NCBI GenBank assembly: GCA_038561985.1 | Contig: CP073276.1 | Span: 1,736,001-1,800,000 of the forward strand | Direction of reading: 5' to 3' | DNA length: 64,000 nt | Source: Petrimonas sulfuriphila | GTDB taxonomy: Bacteria; Bacteroidota; Bacteroidia; Bacteroidales; Dysgonomonadaceae | Shown: positions 35,612 through 42,946 of the stretch, piece by piece | Position numbering within the stretch: position 1 is the first letter of the stretch | How the letters are laid out: each line of letters begins with the position of its first letter | The notes under the pieces: generated by a model | The model's input: only the letters and a program-made list of their open reading frames with translations | The model's database searches: none | Told to the model about the DNA's origin: nothing | Translations under genes and position numbers: made by a program

Positions 35612-37117
35612 ATGTCGAATAATACAATTATGAAACAGATTGGTTTGTTTATCATTTTTTTGATCGCACCGTTTATCTTGCCGGAGACCGTTGCCCAGGA
35701 GACCGATAGCCTGAAGCTTTTCGAAAGCATCACGGACATAGAGAAGTTGATCCAGCAGAGGCAGGTTCAGGACACGGCCCCACCGGTTGTGCCCGACCTC
35801 ACGCAACAACGGGATACCTCCAAGTCCGCGATACTGGAAACCGCTACCGTGCTGCTGGACTCCCTCTACCACAGAAAAGAGAACGGAACGCTCCAGCTGC
35901 CCGACAACCTGTTCGGCTCCACCTCGCTCCACGGACTGACGTTCAGGGACACCATCTTCTACAACCCGCTGTTCCTCCCGATGATCTTCACGGGGAAGAT
36001 ACTGCCGACGGACCTCTCGTTTTATCCGCCCAAGGAGGAAAGCATCTACAAGGGGTTGCTGATCCCCCGGGAGAAAACCTTTGCACCCGGCCTGGTGCAT
36101 GCCGCGTTTGTGGATGAGACGCGCCGCGATTTCTACAGGAGGTACCCCGACCGGGTGAACCGTTCGGTGTTCCACCTCGACTCGCTTCCGTCGTCCAGCA
36201 AGGACACCGAGGTGCTGGAGACGTTCAACCCGTTCAAGGAGCTGATCTCCACGGAGACAAGCTATTCGCTGAACGCTCCGCAGGTGGAGAAGACGGAGAT
36301 CAGGCGAAGGTACTGGGTCTACAACGGCGACCACTCGTTCCAGCTCTCCCAGAGCTACTTCTCGCCGAACTGGCACAAGGGGGGGACGAGCAACTTCACG
36401 TTCGTGAACAACCACATCCTGAGGATGAACTACCGGAAAGAGAAGGTGCGCTTCAACAACACTTTCGAGTGGAGGCTCTCCGTCTTTACCGCCCCCGACG
36501 ATACCCTCCGGAAATACAGGATCGGGGACGACCTGTTGCGCTACTACGGGGACTTCGGGCTCGACGCCTTTGCGAAGAAGTGGTCTTACTCGACCAACCT
36601 CGACGTGAGGTCGCAGCTCTTCAACAACTTCCCGACCAACTCCAACACCATCCGGTCGGCATTCCTCGCCCCGTTATACGTGAACGGCGGTGTCGGGTTG
36701 AAGTACAACCTCGACAAGCGGTTCGAAAAGGTGAGGCACCGCAGGGTGCGGCTGGACCTGCACCTGGCGCCCTTAAGCTTTAACTTCAGGTACATCGGCA
36801 ATGATAAGGTGAGCGTGACCCGTTACGGGATCGAGGAGGGAAAGAAACACACCATGGACCTGGGGTCCACGGTTACGGCCAACCTGATTTACGACTTCAA
36901 CCGGTACATCACCTGGAACTCGCGGCTGAAGTACTTCACCAGCTACGAGAAGGTGGAGGCGGAGTTCGAGAATACGTTGAACATGGCGCTGACCAATGCT
37001 TTCTCCACCCGGTTCTTCCTGAACCTGCGGTTCGACGACAGCGTCCCGCCCGATCCGAAGTTCAAGTACCTGCAGATCACGCAGCTGCTCAGCTTCGGGC
37101 TGAACTACAAGTGGTAG
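35612..37117 (+). CDS. DUF3078 outer-membrane protein
   Basis: This is a protein of about 501 residues. ATG 35612 (MSNNTIMKQIGLF) or ATG 35630 gives a normal signal peptide (MKQIGLFIIFLIAPFILPETVAQ). The second half, with YFSPNWHKGGTSNFTFVNNH and WRLSVFTAPDDTLRKYRIGDD, is the DUF3078 domain, a beta-rich domain of Bacteroidota outer-membrane proteins; the C-terminus LSFGLNYKW ends in an aromatic residue as barrels do. Function is not established. It has its own promoter and converges with fmt, 13 bases away. GC-rich. Confidence 0.85.
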   Translation: MSNNTIMKQIGLFIIFLIAPFILPETVAQETDSLKLFESITDIEKLIQQRQVQDTAPPVVPDLTQQRDTSKSAILETATVLLDSLYHRKENGTLQLPDNLFGSTSLHGLTFRDTIFYNPLFLPMIFTGKILPTDLSFYPPKEESIYKGLLIPREKTFAPGLVHAAFVDETRRDFYRRYPDRVNRSVFHLDSLPSSSKDTEVLETFNPFKELISTETSYSLNAPQVEKTEIRRRYWVYNGDHSFQLSQSYFSPNWHKGGTSNFTFVNNHILRMNYRKEKVRFNNTFEWRLSVFTAPDDTLRKYRIGDDLLRYYGDFGLDAFAKKWSYSTNLDVRSQLFNNFPTNSNTIRSAFLAPLYVNGGVGLKYNLDKRFEKVRHRRVRLDLHLAPLSFNFRYIGNDKVSVTRYGIEEGKKHTMDLGSTVTANLIYDFNRYITWNSRLKYFTSYEKVEAEFENTLNMALTNAFSTRFFLNLRFDDSVPPDPKFKYLQITQLLSFGLNYKW

Positions 37118-37130
37118 GCGTGTTGCGGGT

Positions 37131-38078
37131 TCAGAAAGAGAACCCGTTGAGGAAGTCGCCGGTCTTCATCCGTTTTTTCCCCGACAGCTGGATCTCCAGC
37201 ACCTCGATAAAGCCATCCTGTGCGGCAACCCGCAGGGTGACTTTGTTGTCGGTGACGACTTCTCCTGGCCGCAGCCGGTGCGCCTCCGGGAGGGTTCTGG
37301 CCGCGAAGATCCGGAAGTTCATCTTCTCGCCGTTGACATCGAGCTCGGTCCACGCGGCCGGGTAGGGAGACAGCCCGCGGACGAAGTTGCGGATCTCCTC
37401 CACGGGGCGGTCCCAGTTGATCCGGCAGGTCTCCTTGTGGATCTTGGGCGCCGGCTTCAATTCCTTGTTCCCCTCCGTCAACTCACTTTGCGGCAGCGAC
37501 CGGACCGTTCCGCTAATCACGGCGTCGATGGTCCTTACCACCAGCCGTGCCCCCAGGGTCATCAGGCTGTCGTGCAGGGTGCCCGCATCGTCGTTCTCCC
37601 CGATGGCCACCTTCTCCTGAAAAATAATTTCTCCGGTATCGATCTCGTGCTTGAGGAAGAACGTGGTGACCCCCGTCTCCTTTTCTCCGTTGATTATCGC
37701 CCAGTTGATGGGCGCCGCACCCCGGTACTGGGGCAGCAGCGAGGCGTGCAGGTTGAACGTCCCCCGGGGAGGCATGCTCCAGACCACCTCGGGCAGCATA
37801 CGGAATGCCACAACCACCTGGATGTCGGCTTTCAGTCGCCTCAACTCGTCCAGGAACACCTCGTTCTTCAGGTTTTCGGGTTGCAGAACGGTTAATCCTG
37901 CCGACAGGGCATACTCTTTCACAGCCGGCGGCTGCAGCTTGTATCCTCTCCCGGCGGGCTTGTCGGGCGCGGTGATGACGCCCACCACGTTGTAGCCGTT
38001 CCCGACCAGTGCGCGCAGCGACTCCACGGCGAAGTCGGGCGTCCCCATAAAAACGATGCGTAACTCTTTTTTATCCAT
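37131..38078 (-). CDS. fmt: Methionyl-tRNA formyltransferase
   Basis: This 315-residue protein has the N-terminal formyltransferase fold: IVFMGTPDFAVESLRAL, GVITAPDKPAGRGYK, and the catalytic stretch FNLHASLLPQYRGAAPINWA (Asn and His of the formyl-transfer site). This is followed by GVTTFFLKHEIDTGEII (Asp). The C-terminal OB-like domain binds tRNA. It formylates initiator Met-tRNA with 10-formyl-THF. Length and motifs are normal. It is divergent from the damaged pabB gene. Confidence 0.97.
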   Translation of the reverse strand: MDKKELRIVFMGTPDFAVESLRALVGNGYNVVGVITAPDKPAGRGYKLQPPAVKEYALSAGLTVLQPENLKNEVFLDELRRLKADIQVVVAFRMLPEVVWSMPPRGTFNLHASLLPQYRGAAPINWAIINGEKETGVTTFFLKHEIDTGEIIFQEKVAIGENDDAGTLHDSLMTLGARLVVRTIDAVISGTVRSLPQSELTEGNKELKPAPKIHKETCRINWDRPVEEIRNFVRGLSPYPAAWTELDVNGEKMNFRIFAARTLPEAHRLRPGEVVTDNKVTLRVAAQDGFIEVLEIQLSGKKRMKTGDFLNGFSF

Positions 38079-38104
38079 TTCGGTACAATTTTCTAATTTT
38101 TACA

Positions 38105-38112
38105 CAAAAATA
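38105..38112 (-). promoter_or_regulatory. -7 box for fmt
   Basis: The minus strand reads TATTTTTG, an exact TAnnTTTG match, 27-34 bases upstream of the fmt ATG at 38078. Confidence 0.45.
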
Positions 38113-38134
38113 GCGGAAAAAGATCGAATTCGGT

Positions 38135-38142
38135 TAATTTTG
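38135..38142 (+). promoter_or_regulatory. -7 box for pabB
   Basis: TAATTTTG on the plus strand lies only 5 bases before the ATG at 38147, which would give a very short leader. It supports 38147 as the original start of the damaged pabB gene. Confidence 0.45.
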
Positions 38143-38146
38143 CAGC

Positions 38147-38814
38147 ATGTTTACCTCCTGCAACGACGTAAAGCGAAGCATGGACGCAGCCGGGCGAAGT
38201 ACCGGCTCTATGTCCCCGGCCGGTTTGTCTGCTTCTCCCCCGAACGGTTCGTGCGGATCGACAAGGGAAAGGTGTTCTCCCATCCCATGAAAGGGACGAT
38301 CGATGCTTCGGTGGAAAATGCGGAAGAGACGATCCTGAACGATTACAAGGAGAAAGCCGAACACAGCACGATTGTCGATCTGATCCGAAACGACCTAAGC
38401 CGGATAGCCAGCGGGGTGAGGGTGAACCGTTTTCGCTACATCGATCGGGTGGAGACGAACGGGGGGACCATCTTGCAGGTCAGCTCCGAGATTGAGGGGA
38501 CGCTGCCGGACGACTACCCCGAAAACCTCGGGACGCTTTTCTTTGAACTGCTGCCTGCCGGGTCGGTCTCGGGGGCGCCCAAGGAGGCCACGTTGGCCCT
38601 TATCCGCGAGGCGGAACAGGAACCGCGCGGCTTCTACACCGGGGTGGCCGGGTATTTCGACGGTACGGCCCTCGACTCCTGCGTGCTGATCCGGTATGTC
38701 GAGCAGGCGGAAGACGGCTTGTACTTCCGGAGCGGAGGCGGCATCACGGTCAACAGCGCATGTGAGAAAGAGTATGCGGAAGCTGTCCGGAAAATTTATT
38801 TGCCCTTTACCTGA
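38147..38814 (+). pseudogene. pabB: Aminodeoxychorismate synthase component I with internal deletion
   Basis: From ATG 38147 the first frame reads MFTSCNDVKRSMDAAGRS, resembling the N-terminus of Bacteroidales PabB. About 50 bases in, the coding sequence continues in another frame as AKYRLYVPGRFVCFSPERFV and then the full chorismate-binding core: HPMKGTID, EHSTIVDLIRNDLS, LLPAGSVSGAPKEATL, RGFYTGVAGYFDG, FRSGGGITVNS. Intact PabB here would be about 320-330 residues; roughly 100 residues between the two parts are missing and the frame changes at the junction (near 38190). The core residues retained are intact, but the protein cannot be made normally. The pabC-like gene follows by 6 bases. Confidence 0.8.
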
Positions 38815-38820
38815 ATCAAG

Positions 38821-39423
38821 ATGTTTCTCGAAACCATTTGCATAAAGAACGGCGTCGCAGTGAGCCTGGAGGCCCACGCGGAGCGGATGCGGCAGACGGC
38901 AGACCGTTTCGGCTTTACCGCTCCCGGACTGCCTTGCATCGAATCGTTGCTCCCCGGGTCGCTCCGCGACAAGAAAGTGAAATGCAGCATCGGGTACAGG
39001 GAGACGATCCGTACGGTCCGGTTTGTGGCATACGCCCCGAAACGGATCCGTTCGCTGGTGCTGGTGGAGGCGGAGGAGCTGGACTACTCGTTCAAGTATT
39101 CTGACAGGGTGCAGCTGGAGGTGCTGAATAAACAGAGAGGGGAGAGGGATGAAGTGCTGATCGTGCAAAACGGCTGCATCACCGATACTACCTACAGCAA
39201 CGTGGTTTTCCGGAAGAACGGGGAGTTCTTCACGCCCCATACTTATCTGTTAAACGGGACAAAACGGCAGAGGTTATTGCGGGAATCCATCATCAAAGAA
39301 GCGGACATCACTGTTGACAACCTGCACGAGTACGAGCACGTTTACCTCATCAACTCCATGCTCGATATAGAGGACGGGGTAGGCTGTCCGATGAAGAGTA
39401 TTCTAAATTCTATAATTATTTAG
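38821..39423 (+). CDS. pabC: Class IV aminotransferase-like protein, probable 4-amino-4-deoxychorismate lyase
   Basis: This 200-residue protein is typical of the short PabC-like class IV aminotransferase relatives of Bacteroidales. It has MFLETICIKNGVAVSLEAHAERM at the start, then DEVLIVQNGCITDTTYSNVVF (PLP-binding region) and TYLLNGTKRQRLLRE. It would release 4-aminobenzoate and pyruvate from aminodeoxychorismate for folate synthesis. It directly follows pabB (6 bases). If pabB is truly broken, this gene may have lost its partner. The symbol is given by context; family identity is firmer than the exact reaction. Confidence 0.8.
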   Translation: MFLETICIKNGVAVSLEAHAERMRQTADRFGFTAPGLPCIESLLPGSLRDKKVKCSIGYRETIRTVRFVAYAPKRIRSLVLVEAEELDYSFKYSDRVQLEVLNKQRGERDEVLIVQNGCITDTTYSNVVFRKNGEFFTPHTYLLNGTKRQRLLRESIIKEADITVDNLHEYEHVYLINSMLDIEDGVGCPMKSILNSIII

Positions 39424-39439
39424 TCTTTCCGACAAAAAC

Positions 39440-40342
39440 TTATAAGGAGAAAAGTGTCTTATCAATTGACTCTTTTTTGTCTTTATCCACACCTGCCTTG
39501 TCTGCATAATAATTCCAGTTGTGTACCGTATCGTTAACCTGATCAATAATTTCCTCCGCCTTTTTATTGCGGATGGAACGTCCTATCACGATCAGATCTT
39601 CCCGTGTAATATTTTCCCGCTTCCCGTTAACACTCAACGCGTGACGGCTTACCCATTCGCTTCCGGGACGATAAGCATGACAGAGGTCGTATGCCGGGGC
39701 CAATCTCCACCGGTCTCCCTGTTTAAGAATAAAAGAGAAGTTCTTGCTATGGTCATCACAGTTGCGGGCTATCACATTAAACACCATACGGCGGAACATC
39801 TGTTCGGCTTCGGCATAAGTCAGCTTCAGCTCCCGCATGGCCTTTTCTTCCTCGGATTTTAAATTGGCTACAAAAGCCTCTTTCTTCGAAAGCATCTTGC
39901 TCGCAATTTCCACCAGGCTATCTATTTCCACCGAAAAGGTATTTACATTTTGTTTTAAAATGGCCGGCTCAATCTCCAATGCTCCCATTCCCCGTTTACC
40001 TATAAAACAAAGCATTTCTATGGGATTCATACTGTTTTCCGGCCGTCCTTGCTGCGCCAGCCACAAATTGATCAATTCATTCCCGTAACGGTCGGGCAGC
40101 ATGTCCGCAAGCAATCCGGGCAACCCTTTAAAAGTATCGAAAGAAGAACCGGTTTCTTTGCGTAATTCAGGGAAGGAGTAAATTCGTTGTTCCGGGGACA
40201 ACGGCATCTTTAAGGGAGATAGTTCCCATCCAAGTCTTTTAAAAGCAGGATCGTATTCAAAAGAAGCCCATCCGGATTTTTCATCCCAGGCAACGGCTCC
40301 TACCATTTTGCCCCATATATTCACGATGGCGGTATTCATCAT
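39440..40342 (-). CDS. HipA-like toxin kinase lacking its central ATP-binding segment
   Basis: This is a 300-residue protein. Residues 1-166 match the N-terminal HipA region (FSFPELRKETG, then FKGLPGLLADMLPDRYGNEL and CFIGKRGMGALEIEP). Residues 169-300 match the C-terminal kinase half: QMFRRMVFNVIARNCDDHSKN with catalytic D196 and N201, APAYD with D219, and HALSVNGKRENITREDL. Between them about 135 residues of normal HipA (family about 430) are absent, including the GGARPKA phosphate loop and the ATP-binding lysine region. The junction near base 39838 is in frame. The protein can be made but should be inactive as a kinase. It is paired with an upstream Xre antitoxin gene. Confidence 0.85.
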   Translation of the reverse strand: MMNTAIVNIWGKMVGAVAWDEKSGWASFEYDPAFKRLGWELSPLKMPLSPEQRIYSFPELRKETGSSFDTFKGLPGLLADMLPDRYGNELINLWLAQQGRPENSMNPIEMLCFIGKRGMGALEIEPAILKQNVNTFSVEIDSLVEIASKMLSKKEAFVANLKSEEEKAMRELKLTYAEAEQMFRRMVFNVIARNCDDHSKNFSFILKQGDRWRLAPAYDLCHAYRPGSEWVSRHALSVNGKRENITREDLIVIGRSIRNKKAEEIIDQVNDTVHNWNYYADKAGVDKDKKESIDKTLFSL

Positions 40343-40351
40343 TTACCAATT

Positions 40352-40714
40352 TTACCAATCAATATTCTCATTATCTGATTTATCTGTTTTCCTCCTTTTA
40401 GGAAAAGAAACCCGCTGTTTTTTTTTTCTCTCGGCTTGGGCCAGGGCTAACGGACTTTGCCGGCGGACAACCACAAAAACATCCATGATATGTAATTGAT
40501 CCAATACCCGCAATACCCGAATGAGTGTTGCGACCGTTACTGTGTCACCTCTTTCCAGCAAACTGAGTGTGGAGCGGCTTATTCCTGCATCTTCAGCAAG
40601 CATCGCCTGGGTTTTATTTTGCTCCATACGGTGATGTTTTACAAATTCTCCGATTTGACTGAGAATGTGATCATCACTCATTGCATTCCAATCGTTGCGT
40701 GATATATCATTCAT
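40352..40714 (-). CDS. HipB-like Xre-family antitoxin
   Basis: This 120-residue protein has a helix-turn-helix at about residues 20-75 (IGEFVKHHRMEQNKTQAMLA, then EDAGISRSTLSLLERGDTVTVATLIRVLRVLDQL). This is typical of the regulators that pair with HipA in Bacteroidales. The C-terminal tail is basic and disordered (RKKKQRVSFPKRRKTDKSDN). It binds operator DNA and HipA. It lies 9 bases upstream of hipA and has a visible -7 box (40753-40760). Confidence 0.88.
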   Translation of the reverse strand: MNDISRNDWNAMSDDHILSQIGEFVKHHRMEQNKTQAMLAEDAGISRSTLSLLERGDTVTVATLIRVLRVLDQLHIMDVFVVVRRQSPLALAQAERKKKQRVSFPKRRKTDKSDNENIDW

Positions 40715-40752
40715 AACAGAAGTTTTTTATGTATAGTGAATGAAAAACTACA

Positions 40753-40760
40753 CAAAGATA
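40753..40760 (-). promoter_or_regulatory. -7 box of hipBA
   Basis: The minus strand reads TATCTTTG, a perfect TAnnTTTG match, about 40 bases upstream of the hipB ATG at 40714. Confidence 0.55.
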
Positions 40761-40905
40761 TCGTTTTTTAATCAATAAATTTATTTTTGAATGAAATAAA
40801 ATTCAGACAGGGATGCCCAGTTTCTTTTTTAGGCAGTACATTTATTATCAAGCTGATACTTAGGCATCTTAAAGTTTTTATAGGACACTAGTGATTATGT
40901 ATAAT

Positions 40906-40948
40906 AAAAAAAGGGGTGTATCACAGATGTGATTTCACCCTCTTTTTA
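40906..40948 (-). terminator. Intrinsic terminator after ilvC
   Basis: A long hairpin with arms around GGGTG/CACCC and an inner stem ATCAC/GTGAT is flanked on both sides by A/T runs (seven A on the plus strand, giving a T-run for minus-strand transcripts). It would end the leu-ilv transcript; the symmetric flanks make it potentially bidirectional. Confidence 0.75.
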
Positions 40949-41060
40949 TTCGGATACTTATTACTTATCTGATTTGATCTGAGAACAGATTCAAATATTC
41001 ATTTCTCAAAAGGTAATTTTTTATTTTGAGACAACCTTCTTTATAAAAATAATAGAACCC

Positions 41061-42107
41061 TCAGTTGTTCTCCGGACGTAATTTCCTTACTACGGCTCCG
41101 GTCTGCCACATCTCGCTTTCGCGGAGGGCTTTTAGCTCTGCTTCCAGTTTCTCGCGGTAGTCGGCCTGCGAATTGCTGTCGATGGAGCGTTGCGCTTCAT
41201 TCCCACTGGCCACTTCTTTGTAAAGTTTTTCGAAGACGGGCTTGGTGGCATCGTGGAACGGTGTCATCCAGTCCAACGCACCGCGCTGGGCAGTTGTGGA
41301 GCAGTTGGCATACATCCAGTCCATCCCTTTTGCGGCAAAAAGCGGCATCAACGACTGTGTGAGCTCTTCTACCGTTTCGTTGAACGCTTCCGACGGGGTA
41401 TGTCCGTTTTCGCGGAGTACTTCGTACTGAGCCAGTAAGAGTCCCTGGATGGCACCCATTAATGTTCCGCGTTCACCGGTGAGGTCGGAATAGACTTCGC
41501 GTTTAAATGTTGTTTCGAACAGATAACCCGATCCAACACCAATTCCCAATGCTACAACACGGTCGAAAGCGCGTCCGGTAGCGTCCTGGAAAATGGCGTA
41601 AGAAGAGTTCAAACCGCGTCCTTCGAGGAACATTGTTCTCAACGAAGTTCCCGATCCTTTTGGTGCTACAAGGATCACATCCACATCGGCGGGCGGAATA
41701 ATTCCCGTGCGTTCCTTGTAGGTGATGCCGAAGCCGTGGGAGAAGTACAATGCTTTACCGGGAGTAAGATGCTTTTTCACCGTTGGCCAAACTTCAATTT
41801 GTGCTGCATCTGAAAGCAAATATTGAATAATGGTTGCTTTCTCACACGCCTCTTCAATTTCGAAAAGCGTTTCACCCGGAACCCAGCCATCAGCAACAGC
41901 TTTGTCCCAGGTTTTTCCTCCTTTGCGTTGTCCGACGATTACGTTGAAACCATTGTCACGCAGGTTTAGCGATTGTCCCGGACCTTGAACACCGTAGCCG
42001 ATCACTGCGATGGTTTCGTTTTTCAATGTTTCCTGTGCTTTGCTCAACGGAAACTCGTCGCGGGTAACTACATTTTCTTCTACCCCGCCAAAATTCATTT
42101 TTGCCAT
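41061..42107 (-). CDS. ilvC: Ketol-acid reductoisomerase
   Basis: This 348-residue enzyme is started at ATG 42107 (MAKMNFGGVEENVVTRDEFP) rather than 42146, since the extra 13 residues are not family-like. It has the Rossmann motif VIGYGVQGPGQSLNLRDNG, QYLLSDAAQIEVWP, LYFSHGFGITYK and VAPKGSGTSLR, and a KARI domain with EVYSDLTGERGTLMGAIQGL (acidic metal ligands). It converts acetolactate or acetohydroxybutyrate to dihydroxy acids for Val/Ile/Leu. It is the last gene of the leu-ilv block and is separated from ilvN by about 260 bases that hold a palindromic element. Confidence 0.96.
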   Translation of the reverse strand: MAKMNFGGVEENVVTRDEFPLSKAQETLKNETIAVIGYGVQGPGQSLNLRDNGFNVIVGQRKGGKTWDKAVADGWVPGETLFEIEEACEKATIIQYLLSDAAQIEVWPTVKKHLTPGKALYFSHGFGITYKERTGIIPPADVDVILVAPKGSGTSLRTMFLEGRGLNSSYAIFQDATGRAFDRVVALGIGVGSGYLFETTFKREVYSDLTGERGTLMGAIQGLLLAQYEVLRENGHTPSEAFNETVEELTQSLMPLFAAKGMDWMYANCSTTAQRGALDWMTPFHDATKPVFEKLYKEVASGNEAQRSIDSNSQADYREKLEAELKALRESEMWQTGAVVRKLRPENN

Positions 42108-42220
42108 ATTTTTTATTGATTTTAAAAACCGGGAACAAAGACACATCCGGCCCTTGCTTCCCCGGTCTGATTATTTACATTTTTATTGTTTTCGAATACA
42201 ATTGATTACGAAATGTTTAG

Positions 42221-42329
42221 ATGTTTTATGGGGTACCCGTCGATAAAGCAGGCGTAATCTGATATGTTGTTTGAGCGAAGCGAGTTATTTATCAGATAGC
42301 CTGTGAATCGGTAACGGGTCACAAAACAT
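42221..42329. repeat. 109-bp imperfect palindromic element between ilvN and ilvC
   Basis: The outer tips ATGTTTT (42221-42227) and AAAACAT (42323-42329) are complementary. Going inward, ACCCGT/ACGGGT, CGAT/ATCG, CAGGC/GCCTG and ATCTGATA/TATCAGAT also pair in order. The central loop of about 25 bases contains GAGCGAAGCGAG. The RNA would fold into one long interrupted hairpin. It could be a MITE-like or REP-like element, or an RNA processing or attenuation structure. Confidence 0.7.
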
Positions 42330-42370
42330 TGTCAATTGAGTAATTAGTTGTATTCATATTTTTATATTAT

Positions 42371-42934
42371 TTATAGATGTGATAGTTGTTCCTGCTTCAT
42401 CTCTTCCCGCTGCGCGAGCATGTCGCTCAGGCGTTCCACCTTCGACTTGGTGATGGCGATTCTGCCGGAGCGGATGAACTGGAGCACGCCGATCTTCTCG
42501 GCCAGCTCGTCGAAGAGGCCCTGCGTCTCGGCGTAGTGGCCGGCCTTGAGGAACACCACGCAGTCGTTGTTGACCTCGAGCACCCGGATGTTGTATTTCC
42601 GGATGAGGTATTCGATGGACCCGTGTTCCATAATCTTATCGGTAGCCAGTTTGTACAGGGCCAGCTCCTGGTGGATCAGCTCGTTGTCCACATTGAAGTA
42701 GGCTTTGAGCACATCGATACGTTTGTCGATCTGGCGCACCAGCTTCTTCATCGCTTCGTCGGATTCCGCAAAAACGGTGATGGTGAACTTATGGATGCCT
42801 GCCAGGGCCGAGGGCGAGACCGAGAGGGTCTCGATGTTCAGTTGCCGGCGCGTGAAGATGGTGGTGATCTGGTTGAGCACCCCTACCGTATTTTCTGAGA
42901 AAATGGTGACGGTATATAATGTTTTTCCTTCCAT
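42371..42934 (-). CDS. ilvN: Acetolactate synthase small (regulatory) subunit
   Basis: This 187-residue protein has an N-terminal ACT domain (YTVTIFSENTVGVLNQITTIFTRRQLNIETLSVSPSA style, residues 5-80), a second half with ELALYKLATDK, and a C-terminal ACT-like region. It binds branched-chain amino acids and activates the catalytic subunit encoded 12 bases upstream. Length matches Bacteroidales IlvN. Confidence 0.93.
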   Translation of the reverse strand: MEGKTLYTVTIFSENTVGVLNQITTIFTRRQLNIETLSVSPSALAGIHKFTITVFAESDEAMKKLVRQIDKRIDVLKAYFNVDNELIHQELALYKLATDKIMEHGSIEYLIRKYNIRVLEVNNDCVVFLKAGHYAETQGLFDELAEKIGVLQFIRSGRIAITKSKVERLSDMLAQREEMKQEQLSHL

Positions 42935-42946
42935 AGCTTGTTGAGT

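Larger units (their letters stand above)
40715..41060. other. Intergenic stretch between hipB and ilvC
   Basis: This stretch of 346 bases contains the hipB promoter (40753-40760) and a strong hairpin terminator (40906-40948). The remaining sequence is AT-rich with no recognisable gene. Confidence 0.6.
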
